Positions 8,898 through 18,967 of a DNA stretch of 64,000 nt are shown piece by piece. The position numbers and the translations under genes were made by a program. Positions within the stretch are counted from its first letter, which is position 1. Every line of letters starts with the position of its first letter. The stretch lies in the NCBI GenBank assembly GCA_018058135.1, contig JAGPCK010000004.1, positions 30,234-94,233 of the forward strand, in the 5' to 3' direction. This DNA comes from Bacteroidia bacterium (GTDB lineage Bacteria; Bacteroidota; Bacteroidia; UKL13-3). The notes beneath the pieces were generated by a model. The model saw only the letters and a list, made by a program, of their open reading frames with translations, was not told where the DNA came from and did not search any database.

Positions 8898-9683
8898 GTG
8901 CCATCAGTAAAAGTAATTATACCTTCCAAAATAAAATTTGTATTGTGGTACTTATTTAAGTCGCCACAAAGAGAGCTGGGCTGGTCAACACTTATTAGCG
9001 ACCTTAGAGGAATTCTGATTTTTCTTTTTCGCAGAAAAATAAAGAATGCTCAACTACAGCCGATAACTATATGTACTGGAATATTGAATCGTTCGCATAA
9101 TTACCTGAACTATGTGATAGGTAGTTTGCAGAATGCCCCACATAAAGAACTTATAGAGCTTAGTATATTCGACTGCGGTTCCAGCGATTTACCTGATTTT
9201 GAACAACAGGTAAAAGAACAATGGCCAGGAAAAGTATCTTTTACTACTGTGCAAACAAATTTCTCCAGGTCGTTCACTTTTAACCGTGCTGTGGAGCAGG
9301 CCTCAGGCAAAATAATTTTTTTGTGCGATGCTGATATGTCATTACCGGAAGATATTGTGGAAATATGCAACCGTCTTACAGGGGCTAAAATGGCCTGGTT
9401 CCCTATTTACTTTTATTTATACAAAAACAAACCGGCAACTACTGAAAAGGGAAACGGATTGTGGGATCAATACGGTGGCAAGGGCTTGCTCGCCTGCCTG
9501 AAAGAAGATTTTATGAAAATGGGTGGTTTAAGTGAACAGTTTATTGCATGGGGTGGTGAGGACACTGATTTATGGGAGCGAATGCACCGCAACAGGTTTA
9601 CCATTATCCGAAATAAACAAGACGGTTTAATTCATCACTGGCACACAACGCATAACCCGAAATACCAGTACATGAATGAATGA
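8898..9683 (+). CDS. GT-A glycosyltransferase with galactosyltransferase-type C-terminal motif
   Basis: About 261 residues if GTG 8898 is used. The start is uncertain: ATG 8835 would overlap the divergent FkbM gene head-on, and TTG 8943 is also possible. The GT-A domain starts at PITICTGILNRSHNYLNYVI, with FLCDADMSLPEDIVE holding the DAD metal motif. Near the C-terminus, FIAWGGEDTDLWERMHR matches the WGGED motif of the GT7 galactosyltransferase C-terminal domain, also seen in bacterial chondroitin-type polymerases. This suggests transfer of galactose or N-acetylgalactosamine (inference). The 3' end overlaps the next GT2 gene by 8 bases. Confidence 0.82.
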   Translation: MPSVKVIIPSKIKFVLWYLFKSPQRELGWSTLISDLRGILIFLFRRKIKNAQLQPITICTGILNRSHNYLNYVIGSLQNAPHKELIELSIFDCGSSDLPDFEQQVKEQWPGKVSFTTVQTNFSRSFTFNRAVEQASGKIIFLCDADMSLPEDIVEICNRLTGAKMAWFPIYFYLYKNKPATTEKGNGLWDQYGGKGLLACLKEDFMKMGGLSEQFIAWGGEDTDLWERMHRNRFTIIRNKQDGLIHHWHTTHNPKYQYMNE

Positions 9684-10449
9684 TATGAGGCAACCACTTG
9701 TTTCTATAGTAACTCCCAGCTACAATCAGGCAAAGTATTTAGAGCAGACTATTATTTCTGTATTGGGTCAGACTTACCCCAACATTGAGTACATTATCAT
9801 TGACGGAAAATCAACAGATGGCTCTATTGAACTAATTGAACGATACAAAGACCAATTGACGTTTTGGGTTAGCGAACCTGATGACGGGCAAACAGATGCT
9901 GTAAACAAAGGACTAAAACACTGCAAAGGTGAGTTATTTGCTTTTCTGAACAGTGATGACATTTTAGAACCTGATGCTGTTGAAAATGCCGTGAATGCTT
10001 ACCTGCAAAATACAACTCATGCAGTTTACTATGGACAGTGTAGCATCATTGACGAAAAAGGTACGATTATTAAAACAGCGCATGGCGGTGAAATAAGCCA
10101 TGCTCATTTGGTAAACAAAAGTATGCTCCCGCTAATTTACCAACCGGCCTGTTTTTTCAATACCACTATTGACTTGCGCCAACCTCTGTTCAGAGAAAAA
10201 AACATGATAGATTATGAATTACTACTTTGGCTAAGCAAGCGGTATTCTTTCGCTTATCTTCCTCTACCCTTCGCCCGCTACAGAATACATGCACAATCAC
10301 GAACTCAATTGGAATCTCTTACTATTTATAGGGATAAGCTTCGTATTCAGTTGCACTACGGAGCCGGTTTAAGAGTTTACTGGAGTATGCTTAAACTAAA
10401 ATTAAAAGCAGTGCTTGGAATAGTTAAATTCCCAGACGTTTCGAAATAA
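9676..10449 (+). CDS. family 2 glycosyltransferase (WcaA type)
   Basis: A 257-residue GT2 enzyme. The N-terminus PLVSIVTPSYNQAKYLEQTI, the IIDGKSTDGS nucleotide-binding segment near residues 40-49 and FLNSDDILEPDAV near 93-105 define the GT-A fold. An SEPDDGQTDAVNKGL motif is typical of this subgroup. There is no membrane helix, so it acts at the cytosolic side on lipid-linked glycan. ATG 9676 or ATG 9685 could be the start; both leave the domain intact. Its tail overlaps the convergent glycosyltransferase gene by 26 bases (10424-10449). Confidence 0.88.
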   Translation: MNDMRQPLVSIVTPSYNQAKYLEQTIISVLGQTYPNIEYIIIDGKSTDGSIELIERYKDQLTFWVSEPDDGQTDAVNKGLKHCKGELFAFLNSDDILEPDAVENAVNAYLQNTTHAVYYGQCSIIDEKGTIIKTAHGGEISHAHLVNKSMLPLIYQPACFFNTTIDLRQPLFREKNMIDYELLLWLSKRYSFAYLPLPFARYRIHAQSRTQLESLTIYRDKLRIQLHYGAGLRVYWSMLKLKLKAVLGIVKFPDVSK

Positions 10450-11419
10450 AATCTACTATAGGTGCAAGGTATAGCGGAACATTCCCTGTGTCATATTTTT
10501 GTTCAAAATCAGTATCCATAATCCGAGCATCATGTTTAAGAACAGCATCCAAGAAATCATTTTTATCTGCAATCAATCTACTGCCCGACTCGCGTAACAA
10601 GTCACCTAATCCCCCGGCATCATTTCCAACCACAGGTGTGCCCACCAGTATACTCTCATGTGCTACCCTGTTCCAGCCTTCATTTATCCTGATAAAAGCA
10701 ACAGTATATAAAGAAGAAGCCATACGTGTAAGATAAGCCTCCGTGGGTTCATACAAAACACTGTAATGCTCAAGCTTGCAGGCCACCTGTTCTTGCATAG
10801 TAGTGAAGTAACAGAAATAGCCTGCTTCATAAAGTTTTTTGGCTAAATCGAATATTGCTGCATCGTTTTTAGATGAATATTGACCTAAGTGCACCTGCTT
10901 TAACTTGGTGTTTGATTTATATTTCCGGTACTCTTCAACATTAAAAAAATTAGGGTAGTGAAAAACAGGCACTTTGCCTTTGAACTTAAATGAAAAGAAT
11001 TGCTGCCAGTAAGGTGCAACAGTTACCACGGCCACTCCTTTTAGAGTATAACTCCTCAATATCCCAAAAAGTAATTTATAATACCATCTGAGCAGTATAC
11101 CTTTTCCGTCACGCTCATCAAAATAGTGCATAACTATCAGTATAGCCTTCTTACTGAAAATGCCCCGTAGTATTGCTGAAAGTGCTAAGCGTGAAGGTAC
11201 AACCAACACATCTGCTTCAGACTTTTTCCATGCCCAATAAAGTAATCCAAAGTTCTCCAACCCGTGAAAATACTTTTCCTTTCTGCTAACCTCTGATTTT
11301 ACATTGGCACCTTTTTCTGAAAAATAACCGGTGAGTGAATGAAACAGGAAATGTTCATGCCTGTTACCGCCTGTAGGAATAATCCCACTGGAGAGGTAGG
11401 CAAAGAAAACCTTATCCAT
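10424..11419 (-). CDS. GT-B fold glycosyltransferase, family 4 type
   Basis: A 331-residue protein. The N-terminus MDKVFFAYLSSGIIPTGGNRHE has the Gly-rich loop expected in GT-B enzymes. The C-terminal half contains NRVAHESILVGTPVVGNDAGGLGDLL, reported here by its position about 60-85 residues before the end, with HE and a Gly-Gly loop matching the GT4 donor site. The first conserved strand is atypical, so this is a divergent member. Its ATG shares the last base of the stop of the upstream 1663-residue C25 peptidase gene (TAATG), implying translational coupling between a T9SS-type protein and a sugar transferase. Confidence 0.82.
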   Translation of the reverse strand: MDKVFFAYLSSGIIPTGGNRHEHFLFHSLTGYFSEKGANVKSEVSRKEKYFHGLENFGLLYWAWKKSEADVLVVPSRLALSAILRGIFSKKAILIVMHYFDERDGKGILLRWYYKLLFGILRSYTLKGVAVVTVAPYWQQFFSFKFKGKVPVFHYPNFFNVEEYRKYKSNTKLKQVHLGQYSSKNDAAIFDLAKKLYEAGYFCYFTTMQEQVACKLEHYSVLYEPTEAYLTRMASSLYTVAFIRINEGWNRVAHESILVGTPVVGNDAGGLGDLLRESGSRLIADKNDFLDAVLKHDARIMDTDFEQKYDTGNVPLYLAPIVDFISKRLGI

Positions 11420-14400
11420 TATCTCATTAAATAAATTTTACCTGTATCCTTAACAAAGTAGCTGTCTAAAGTAGAAGCCCGATGTTTCACTTCCTGCCCT
11501 TTATAGCGAACCTGCACCTGATATAGGTATACCCCGTTAGCTAAACGGTCGCCAAATTGATCTGTGCCATCCCAGGCAAACTGCGAGATGTTATTACCTA
11601 TCCTTAATGGTCCCAGCTCAGCTGATGATATTTCCCGCACAATCTTGCCTGTTAAGGTCATGATTTTAATGCGAATATTATCCGGCACATCACTACCAGT
11701 TAACGTGAATACAAACTTCATACTGGTAGTAAAAGGATTAGGATAAGGTACAAAATGAGTAATACTCGACTCATTAATTACATTAAATTTAATGGAATAA
11801 GGTTTACTACCTGATGGATTGCCTGAAGCGTCTCTTACATATACCTGCAACTCGTGTAAACCATCGGCTAATCTATCGGGGCGGAATATTACTTTTGCCT
11901 CAGTAGAATTCACTGATGCGGGTATAAAAATTACATTGGGTGAACTAAAACTAAGTACTTCCGGCATCAACGACTTTGGCGGCTGGTAAAGTATAATAAT
12001 AGAGGTAGTATCTTTTATTTTGAGGTACTGGTTATCATCTTTAGCTACAATTGTAATTTGCGGAGTAGGCGACACTATATCTCCGTTCATAATTCTTATT
12101 CCATCAAACAATACATCTACTAATGGATTAGTCTTGTCATTTTTAACCTGTATAGGAAATGATATGGAGTTATTATTAAGCGTATATTCGGGTTGAGCTA
12201 AATCATAGTTTACAGATACAACCATTGAATTTAGACCTGAAAGCCCTAAGCTATTTAGTGAGTAATTGACTACTGCTGTATCGCCTTTAGGAAGACCGGC
12301 AATACGTTTAATTTCTGACTTTATCGTTTGCCTGTTTTGGTTCACAACGGAGTATTTGACATCAATACTATCAAATGGTTGTGTACTTATATTTTCAAAC
12401 GAATACTTTAGTAGTATATCTTCTCCCTCTTGAATATTTATTTTCGGAGCCTGCAATTGCCAGCTTGTATTAACGTAACCTTCAGGTAGCGGTTCGTATG
12501 TTACCATCCAGTATTTTAACTCCGGAGGTGTTCTTACCAACTTATCATACACATTGGCTTTAAGCTTAACATAAGGATATTCAACAGCATCAATAAAACT
12601 GATATCAGCCGAATCGAGCGCATTGACGGTAAATACCAGCGAATCAGTTCCTGCTTTTGTTCTGACGAAAAAATCTATCAAAATACTGTCCTTTTCCTGA
12701 TGACCTACAGGTGCAAAACTACAGTAAACATTTCCCCATGATTTGGCCGGGCCAATATATTTTGATGTAAGACTACCCTGATACCAACTGCCTTTTGCCA
12801 CATATTTAGCTGTGGCAATAAAGGTATCAACAGGTGAAGGCGTAGGATTATATGTGATTTGCTCTTGTGCATCACCTGTGCTTCCACCTTTTTTGCCCAC
12901 TAAGGAGAATGCCATGCTATCGTTTGTAAAACTTCGTATCTGAGCTGACCCAAGTTTTTCAATAGCTTTGTAAACTTTCTCATCCCAAACAGAAGGTTTA
13001 GCATCATATCTGGAGATAAGTGCCACATAGTCTCCCTCCTGAATAGTATCAATAAATCGGGCAAATTCATCCTGCCCTTCTACTGTAGCTGTATTGAAAG
13101 TATAATAGTAAATACCTGCAGGAGCTACTGAGATATTAAAATTAATAAGCCATGAACAATTGAGTGGATACTTATGCGCCAATTCATTTGATAAAGAACG
13201 TTTGTCAAAAACAATAGCCAATAATCCTCCAAACATACAGTTACCTACCAATGGATTGAGAAACTGAGAGGTAGATGTTTTAATTCCCAAGTTTCCATGC
13301 CTCCATCTGGCAGTATATGCTTCAATAGTTTCATCTATCGGAACAAATTCCCACTTTCTATTTACTGTATCCATGAAAACTTCATTACCTTCAATGGATA
13401 ATTGTTGATAATAGTCTGATTGCACCCATCCCTCCTTTCCGTTTTTCATGTAAGTAAAAGACGCCATTTGCCAGCTTCCACCTTCATTAACAGGCAGGTT
13501 GAGTCTTACTCTCCAGTGAAAAACAAGGCTATCCTTATCAGGCAACTGTAACGCCCATCTGGCAAGGGATCCAACAGATGTAATTACCCCTGAAGATCTG
13601 AAAAAGGCTGATGATGGATTAAAGGAAGGAGAAGTATCTACTTCGAAAATAAATGATTCAGAACTAGCAAAAATATTTTGAGATTGCACCTTAAAATGAA
13701 CATTCCTATCTGTAACTACGGCATAGTTATATGGCGAAATTATATATAATGAATTACCTGGCATAAAAAAGTTTATGCTGGCGGTATTGTTGCTCTCAAT
13801 ACCCTCATTGGTTTGTTGTTCGGGATCAATGGTTACTGTAAACTGATTTTGTCCGGCTGTAGTTGCATCTTTTGATTTGATATAGAATAAAAGTGTATCA
13901 GTATTAAAAACTGGAGCAAACATTTTATTCATTAATATACTTCCACCATTAGGAAGTTTACGTTGAACCAGCACTTTTATTGAATCTTCAACAGCTTTAC
14001 CCTGATTTTTTAATATAATGGCAACAGCAAATGAATCACTTGTAGAAGATGTAGTAGATGGTGTAATAAAAATATCAGCATTAGAAATGGTATAATCCGG
14101 TAAAGCCGGAGTGTAATGTCTATATGCGGGATCTCCCAAAAAAATTAGCTGTTGATTGTGACAATTGCTAACCTCATCGCCCGGTACTATTGTTCTAGCC
14201 ATTGTAGTTCTAACTGCTTCAGCTATGGAACTGCCGTAATTGTCTTTAAAAAAGTTACTATAAAAAGCATTTGTCTGTGCACTCAGATTAGTTATAATTG
14301 ATGTGTTGGAATGCGCCATCCAGCCTATAGCTCCTTTATCTTTAGCCAATATATAGGCCGCTCCGTTTATTCCTATTGTAGTTACTCCCCCTGTTAAATC

Positions 14401-16410
14401 AGCACTTATGTTACCAACGTTACACCCATTAAAATACATAACGGGGTATTTATCTTTGTTTGATAAATCATTATGGTTACCAATATCTATGTCTAAAATA
14501 TTTAATGAACCATGCCCGTAAAAAGTGAGAAAACCCAACCCACTGTTTATACTTTGAAGAATCTTTTGCTTGAGATTGGTCTCCACCGGTGATGTTGTTG
14601 ATTTGAAAAAGCTGTTTACTTTAGCACCCATATAACGCCCCTCTGCAATTTTTCTAATTAACTCCAGATTAGAAGAAATGAGATTTTGCTGAGACAATCC
14701 TTCCCCACCACCAAGATGCAAAATGTTTTTTCTCCATAACTGAATGGAGTCGGAACGATTTTCCATAAAAATTAACTTTTGCAGGTAATTATCTACTTCC
14801 TGATTAGTCAATGCCGGAATACGTCCTGTGGGAATAGCCGGTTCATAAGGTGAAGCCCCACCCAACCCGTTAGTAAACATTACATCTGAGGAAGGCACTC
14901 CTATTTGAGGAACAAGATTGAGCCAGTTATGCTGAGGCAATCGAACGTAATCATGTTGCAAACCACGACCCAAAAGCAACAAATAACCTGGGGCTGAATC
15001 TTGTTTGGTAATTAAATAATCTGCCAGATGTCTTATCGCTAAAGGATGGTGAACTCCGAAAGTAAATGTATTCTCAATTTGCTCAGTGGTGAGCAACAAA
15101 ACATTATAGCGTTGAGCTCTATACTGTGCGTATTCTGTTGCCTTTGGAAGAAGTGTTTTATGGGTAACTATAATAAAATCGAAATGCTGTGTAGTATCAA
15201 TATTGGCGAATTGAACAGGCTCTAACAGAGTTAGAGTTCTAACGTCTATACTATCAAAGAGTACCAGGCTATTCCCTGAAACATTTCTTTTCAGTAGGAA
15301 CCTGAGTTGATTTCCATTAAAATTTCCTGGAATACGATTGAGTGATGTTAAATCATACAATACTGGCGAAGAACCTGAATAATTCGAAAACTGGAGGAAT
15401 ACATCGCTTGCTGTAGATGTAGTACGAATATTCAACTCTGTGTATGTAGTAGAAAAAAGATCAAAATTCTTTGGGTATGTTAATTCCGCATAGGAAACAG
15501 TACCACCGTCTACAGTGGATGTAAGGTCATCTATGTATGTAAATCGAAAATAGGTATTACTCCCCCCTATCATAGAAGAAGGAATAGGTATTGACTTCTG
15601 AAAAGATGTATACCCCTCATAAATGGTATCAAATACAGTAGAATAGGAAGAATTATCTGTGCTCAATCTAAGCAGATGATGGTGATCAGGGTTGGCATTG
15701 CTGTAATCAGATACTCCTGATAAGCGAAATTTCAAAACCGGTTCAGGCCCTGCTGAAAAATAGCCTTTTGTAGCCAATGGAAAATTCAAATCATTGAAGT
15801 TTTTACCAAATCGAATACTACTCCAGCCTTCCCCTTCTAAATATTCAGAAGAGTGGTAATTGTATTCACTGATGATTGGTTGTCCAAAATAATATGTATG
15901 ATCAAATCGCTGTATCTCTTTTTGGAGATAATATGGCTCAGGAGTAAAAGCCCCGAAATTAGTATTACTATACGAAGAAAAGTGAAAAGTCGATGGACTA
16001 GTGCCCCATGTTATATAAACCAAAGAGGTGTCAGATATTGAGCTCACGTATGGATTAAGAAAAGATGAAGTATCTTTGTAAAGGTACTTATCAAAAGAGC
16101 CATCAGTTCTCTTGGCGTAAAACTCAATATAGTCTCCTGTATCAAAAGTGCCATCAGCCTCTCCACTCACAAATACAGGCAATTCTTTTCCAAACTGAAT
16201 AACCTGAATATTTCTCGGATCAATAGAACCCACCGCAATTCCGGAGTTGGTAAATGAACTCAGATTTATACGGTAAATTCCGTTTTGCCAAATAACCACC
16301 TTGTAATGGGGTTGGCCTTGTTTTATCCACTCATTTCCGAATACTTTTTGAGCATTGGCTTTGCTATACAACAAGGCAAATAAAATATATACGAAAGGTT
16401 TAAGGTTCAT
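11419..16410 (-). CDS. giant C25 cysteine peptidase, T9SS sortase PorU/PorU2-like
   Basis: A 1663-residue secreted protein. Residues 1-20 form a Sec signal peptide ending SKANA. The gingipain-type C25 domain covers about 410-780, with the probable catalytic His633 in FYGHGSLN and Cys663 in YFNGCNVGN. Middle regions are beta-rich and Ig-like, with CARDB-type repeats around 785-900 and 1380-1480. The last ~110 residues hold a PYPNPF motif and an FAWDGTDQFGDRLANGVYLY stretch, a FlgD-like/T9SS C-terminal fold. PorU is the T9SS signal peptidase that removes sorting domains and couples cargo to anionic LPS. This protein is longer and resembles proteins annotated PorU2, whose role is not settled. 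It lies among glycan genes and is coupled to the downstream glycosyltransferase. Confidence 0.85.
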   Translation of the reverse strand: MNLKPFVYILFALLYSKANAQKVFGNEWIKQGQPHYKVVIWQNGIYRINLSSFTNSGIAVGSIDPRNIQVIQFGKELPVFVSGEADGTFDTGDYIEFYAKRTDGSFDKYLYKDTSSFLNPYVSSISDTSLVYITWGTSPSTFHFSSYSNTNFGAFTPEPYYLQKEIQRFDHTYYFGQPIISEYNYHSSEYLEGEGWSSIRFGKNFNDLNFPLATKGYFSAGPEPVLKFRLSGVSDYSNANPDHHHLLRLSTDNSSYSTVFDTIYEGYTSFQKSIPIPSSMIGGSNTYFRFTYIDDLTSTVDGGTVSYAELTYPKNFDLFSTTYTELNIRTTSTASDVFLQFSNYSGSSPVLYDLTSLNRIPGNFNGNQLRFLLKRNVSGNSLVLFDSIDVRTLTLLEPVQFANIDTTQHFDFIIVTHKTLLPKATEYAQYRAQRYNVLLLTTEQIENTFTFGVHHPLAIRHLADYLITKQDSAPGYLLLLGRGLQHDYVRLPQHNWLNLVPQIGVPSSDVMFTNGLGGASPYEPAIPTGRIPALTNQEVDNYLQKLIFMENRSDSIQLWRKNILHLGGGEGLSQQNLISSNLELIRKIAEGRYMGAKVNSFFKSTTSPVETNLKQKILQSINSGLGFLTFYGHGSLNILDIDIGNHNDLSNKDKYPVMYFNGCNVGNISADLTGGVTTIGINGAAYILAKDKGAIGWMAHSNTSIITNLSAQTNAFYSNFFKDNYGSSIAEAVRTTMARTIVPGDEVSNCHNQQLIFLGDPAYRHYTPALPDYTISNADIFITPSTTSSTSDSFAVAIILKNQGKAVEDSIKVLVQRKLPNGGSILMNKMFAPVFNTDTLLFYIKSKDATTAGQNQFTVTIDPEQQTNEGIESNNTASINFFMPGNSLYIISPYNYAVVTDRNVHFKVQSQNIFASSESFIFEVDTSPSFNPSSAFFRSSGVITSVGSLARWALQLPDKDSLVFHWRVRLNLPVNEGGSWQMASFTYMKNGKEGWVQSDYYQQLSIEGNEVFMDTVNRKWEFVPIDETIEAYTARWRHGNLGIKTSTSQFLNPLVGNCMFGGLLAIVFDKRSLSNELAHKYPLNCSWLINFNISVAPAGIYYYTFNTATVEGQDEFARFIDTIQEGDYVALISRYDAKPSVWDEKVYKAIEKLGSAQIRSFTNDSMAFSLVGKKGGSTGDAQEQITYNPTPSPVDTFIATAKYVAKGSWYQGSLTSKYIGPAKSWGNVYCSFAPVGHQEKDSILIDFFVRTKAGTDSLVFTVNALDSADISFIDAVEYPYVKLKANVYDKLVRTPPELKYWMVTYEPLPEGYVNTSWQLQAPKINIQEGEDILLKYSFENISTQPFDSIDVKYSVVNQNRQTIKSEIKRIAGLPKGDTAVVNYSLNSLGLSGLNSMVVSVNYDLAQPEYTLNNNSISFPIQVKNDKTNPLVDVLFDGIRIMNGDIVSPTPQITIVAKDDNQYLKIKDTTSIIILYQPPKSLMPEVLSFSSPNVIFIPASVNSTEAKVIFRPDRLADGLHELQVYVRDASGNPSGSKPYSIKFNVINESSITHFVPYPNPFTTSMKFVFTLTGSDVPDNIRIKIMTLTGKIVREISSAELGPLRIGNNISQFAWDGTDQFGDRLANGVYLYQVQVRYKGQEVKHRASTLDSYFVKDTGKIYLMR

Positions 16411-16426
16411 CGGGTTAAATTCGATT

Positions 16427-16434
16427 CGAATATA
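16427..16434 (-). promoter_or_regulatory. predicted -7 box for the C25 peptidase gene
   Basis: The minus strand reads TATATTCG, matching the TAnnTTCG variant, 16 bases before ATG 16410. The short distance implies a 5' leader of roughly 10 bases. If real, the sortase-like gene can be transcribed separately from the glycosyltransferase gene 45 bases upstream. Confidence 0.35.
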
Positions 16435-16454
16435 ACGAAAATGCCAAAATTACA

Positions 16455-17216
16455 CTACTTGGTTTTTAGTAAGAAATGTGTAAAATATTGAGGAATTTTG
16501 CGAAGTGGTTTAATCCATAATGTAAAAAAAAACGGAGTAATACCATTTAATTGCCAAGCTTTCCTATCTTCTTTGTTAGCTTGAAGTCGGTTGGCCATAG
16601 TAACGTTACTTTTACCACCTGAACGCATTTTTACTAATATTTCAGGCCAGTAAACAGGCTCTACTCCGTACTTATGAATGAATCTCAACATCAGTTCATA
16701 GTCTGCAGCCGAGCGTAATTGTGTGTTAAATGTTCCGAATTTGTTATACACCTCTTTTCGAACAAAAAAGGATGGATGAGGAGGCATCCAGCCCCATTTA
16801 AAGCTACCCGCGAAATAATGCCCCGATTTCCAATATCGGCTGATTTTATTAATAGCACTTTGCTGAACATAAACCAGATCACCGTACAAAGCATCAGAAT
16901 CTTTCATTTTTTCTGCTACACCACTAATTACACCCGGAAAAGCATATACATCATCTGCATGAAGAAATGCGATAACATCACCTGTTGCTATTTCGATACC
17001 TTTATTTAACGCATGATACATTCCTTCATCGGGCTCTGAAATTAATTTTGAAATACCCGATTTATATTTCTGCAGTATACCCAACGTACCATCCTTTGAA
17101 GCACCATCGATAACAATGTATTCTAATTGCGGGTAATCCTGATTAAGTACAGATCTTACAGTATCTTCAATGGTAGAAGCAGAGTTATAACAAACGGTAA
17201 TAACAGAGACTTTCAC
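16455..17216 (-). CDS. family 2 glycosyltransferase (WcaA type)
   Basis: A 253-residue GT2 enzyme. MKVSVITVCYNSASTIEDTV opens the GT-A fold, IDGASKDGTLGIL gives the nucleotide site, SEPDEGMYHALNKGIEIATG follows, and FLHADDVYAFPG holds the DD metal motif near residue 90. These proteins add single sugars to lipid-linked oligosaccharides at the inner membrane face. It starts 2 bases after the carbamoyltransferase stop, so the two genes are cotranscribed. The donor cannot be predicted. Confidence 0.9.
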   Translation of the reverse strand: MKVSVITVCYNSASTIEDTVRSVLNQDYPQLEYIVIDGASKDGTLGILQKYKSGISKLISEPDEGMYHALNKGIEIATGDVIAFLHADDVYAFPGVISGVAEKMKDSDALYGDLVYVQQSAINKISRYWKSGHYFAGSFKWGWMPPHPSFFVRKEVYNKFGTFNTQLRSAADYELMLRFIHKYGVEPVYWPEILVKMRSGGKSNVTMANRLQANKEDRKAWQLNGITPFFFTLWIKPLRKIPQYFTHFLLKTK

Positions 17217-17218
17217 GA

Positions 17219-18946
17219 TTATCTGCTAACAACACAATTCTCAAGTACCAGCATATCCATTTGTGTTCGCAAATAACAATTCAATGCCTCCTGCGGAGTA
17301 TTCACAATAGGTTCGTTCTCATTAAATGATGTATTGAGAAGAATTGGAACTCCTGTTTTCTGCCGGAATGTTTCTATCAATGCATAGTATCTTGGCGATA
17401 CATTACGATCAACTGTTTGCAAGCGGCCTGTACCATCTACATGCGTTACTGCAGGAACTTGCTGATGTTTCTCCGGTTTAATGGGAAAAACTTTTTCCAT
17501 AAATGGCACTTCATCTGTTACCTCAAAATATTCACTCACATATTCTTTTAAAATAGATGGAGCAAACGGCCTGAAACTCTCTCTTCGTTTAATTTTGGCG
17601 TTGAGCAAATCTTTTGCATCAGTTCGTCTGGGGTCAGCAATAATGGATCTTCCACCCAATGCTCTGGGGCCAAACTCAGCCCTGCCCTGAAACCAGCCTA
17701 CTACTCCTGCATTAACCAGCCTTTCAGTTACCAGTTGATAAAGTTCTTCATCAGAATAACGTGTGTACTGCACATTATTTTCTTTAAGTACAGTTTCAAT
17801 CTGTTCATTGCTAAAATGACTTCCCGTATATGCTGAATAAACCGCCTCAACGCGAGGTTTGTTTAGAACATTATGATAATAATACATTGCTGAACCTGCA
17901 GCAATGCCCGCATCATGGCCTGCACTGGGTATATAAACCTTTTTGAATGGAGTGTTGCGTGTTATCTTACCGTTAGCTACTGAATTTTGAGCTACCCCTC
18001 CGGCAATACATACTTGATCCAGTCCTGTTTTCAGGTGCAGATGAGTAAGCAAGTGGAATATGGTATCTTCCGTTACCCGTTGAACTGATGCTGCTAAATC
18101 ACGGTGAAGCTGACTCAGCTCTTCTCCTTTGACTCTCAACGGACCGAAAGTCTCTATCATCCTATCTGAAAAAATACGGTTATGAGAAGGGTCGTTATTT
18201 TCTAATATATGTGTTTTTACGCCAAGAGTATGGTGAGTAAAGTAATCAAGGTTTAACTGAAACAAACCATCGGGTGTAGTTTGGAGAATCTTCCTTAATT
18301 GGTCTACCATAGTTGGTTTACCATAAGGTGCCAAACCCATTACCTTGTACTCATCTCCATAATGAGCAAATCCTAAGTATTGTGTAAATGCGGTATAAAA
18401 TATCCCGATAGAATGAGGAAAAAGTACCTGCTCCAATACATTAATGGAAGCATCATTGCCTGTACCAGTCATGCAGGAAGAATAATCTCCGAATCCGTCT
18501 ATAGAAAGGAGTGCAGATTGTTCAAAAGGTGATGCGAAAAAAGCACTGGCCAAATGTGCCCGATGATGCTCTATATTAAATATAATATCTCCGAAAGAAC
18601 TTTTGGCTTCAGGAAAAAACTTACGAAAATCATCTTCTATTGATCCTACCTTCATGCTATTCTTGAAACGCTCTAACAACCAAGGAATGTTGGCTTTACC
18701 ACTCAGAACCCTTTTCAGTTTCTTCATTTGGTGGGCCTTTGGATCTCTACCTATGGCAATTCCATCAAGGTCATTTATGGTGATACCCGCATCTGACAGA
18801 CAAGCTTTAATAGACAATTGGGGGAAACCGGCCCAATGTTTAAACCGGGTAAAACGTTCTTCTTCAAAGGCACAAATAAGGCGCCCATCTTTAAGCAAGG
18901 CAGCAGAAGAATCTCCGTGATAGGCGTTAAGTCCCAGTATGTACAT
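17219..18946 (-). CDS. NodU/CmcH-type carbamoyltransferase
   Basis: A 575-residue O-carbamoyltransferase. The N-terminal ASKHA-like domain begins MYILGLNAYHGDSSAAL and has FEEERFTRFKHWAGFP and IEHHRAHLASAFFASPF, whose His residues bind metal. The C-terminal YrdC-like lobe includes WFQGRAEFGPRALGGRSIIA, the family hallmark. NodU moves a carbamoyl group from carbamoyl phosphate to a sugar hydroxyl, with ATP. In a glycan locus the likely target is a sugar of the repeat unit or the chain end (inference). Length is normal and key residues are intact. It leads a minus-strand group with a GT2 gene 2 bases downstream and has its own probable promoter. Confidence 0.92.
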   Translation of the reverse strand: MYILGLNAYHGDSSAALLKDGRLICAFEEERFTRFKHWAGFPQLSIKACLSDAGITINDLDGIAIGRDPKAHQMKKLKRVLSGKANIPWLLERFKNSMKVGSIEDDFRKFFPEAKSSFGDIIFNIEHHRAHLASAFFASPFEQSALLSIDGFGDYSSCMTGTGNDASINVLEQVLFPHSIGIFYTAFTQYLGFAHYGDEYKVMGLAPYGKPTMVDQLRKILQTTPDGLFQLNLDYFTHHTLGVKTHILENNDPSHNRIFSDRMIETFGPLRVKGEELSQLHRDLAASVQRVTEDTIFHLLTHLHLKTGLDQVCIAGGVAQNSVANGKITRNTPFKKVYIPSAGHDAGIAAGSAMYYYHNVLNKPRVEAVYSAYTGSHFSNEQIETVLKENNVQYTRYSDEELYQLVTERLVNAGVVGWFQGRAEFGPRALGGRSIIADPRRTDAKDLLNAKIKRRESFRPFAPSILKEYVSEYFEVTDEVPFMEKVFPIKPEKHQQVPAVTHVDGTGRLQTVDRNVSPRYYALIETFRQKTGVPILLNTSFNENEPIVNTPQEALNCYLRTQMDMLVLENCVVSR

Positions 18947-18967
18947 TTTTTATTAAACTAATTGATG

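Noticed and set aside
11419..16410. Gingipain-type virulence protease
   Set aside because: The C25 domain is present, but the length, Ig-like modules and glycan-gene context fit PorU/PorU2 better than a secreted gingipain.
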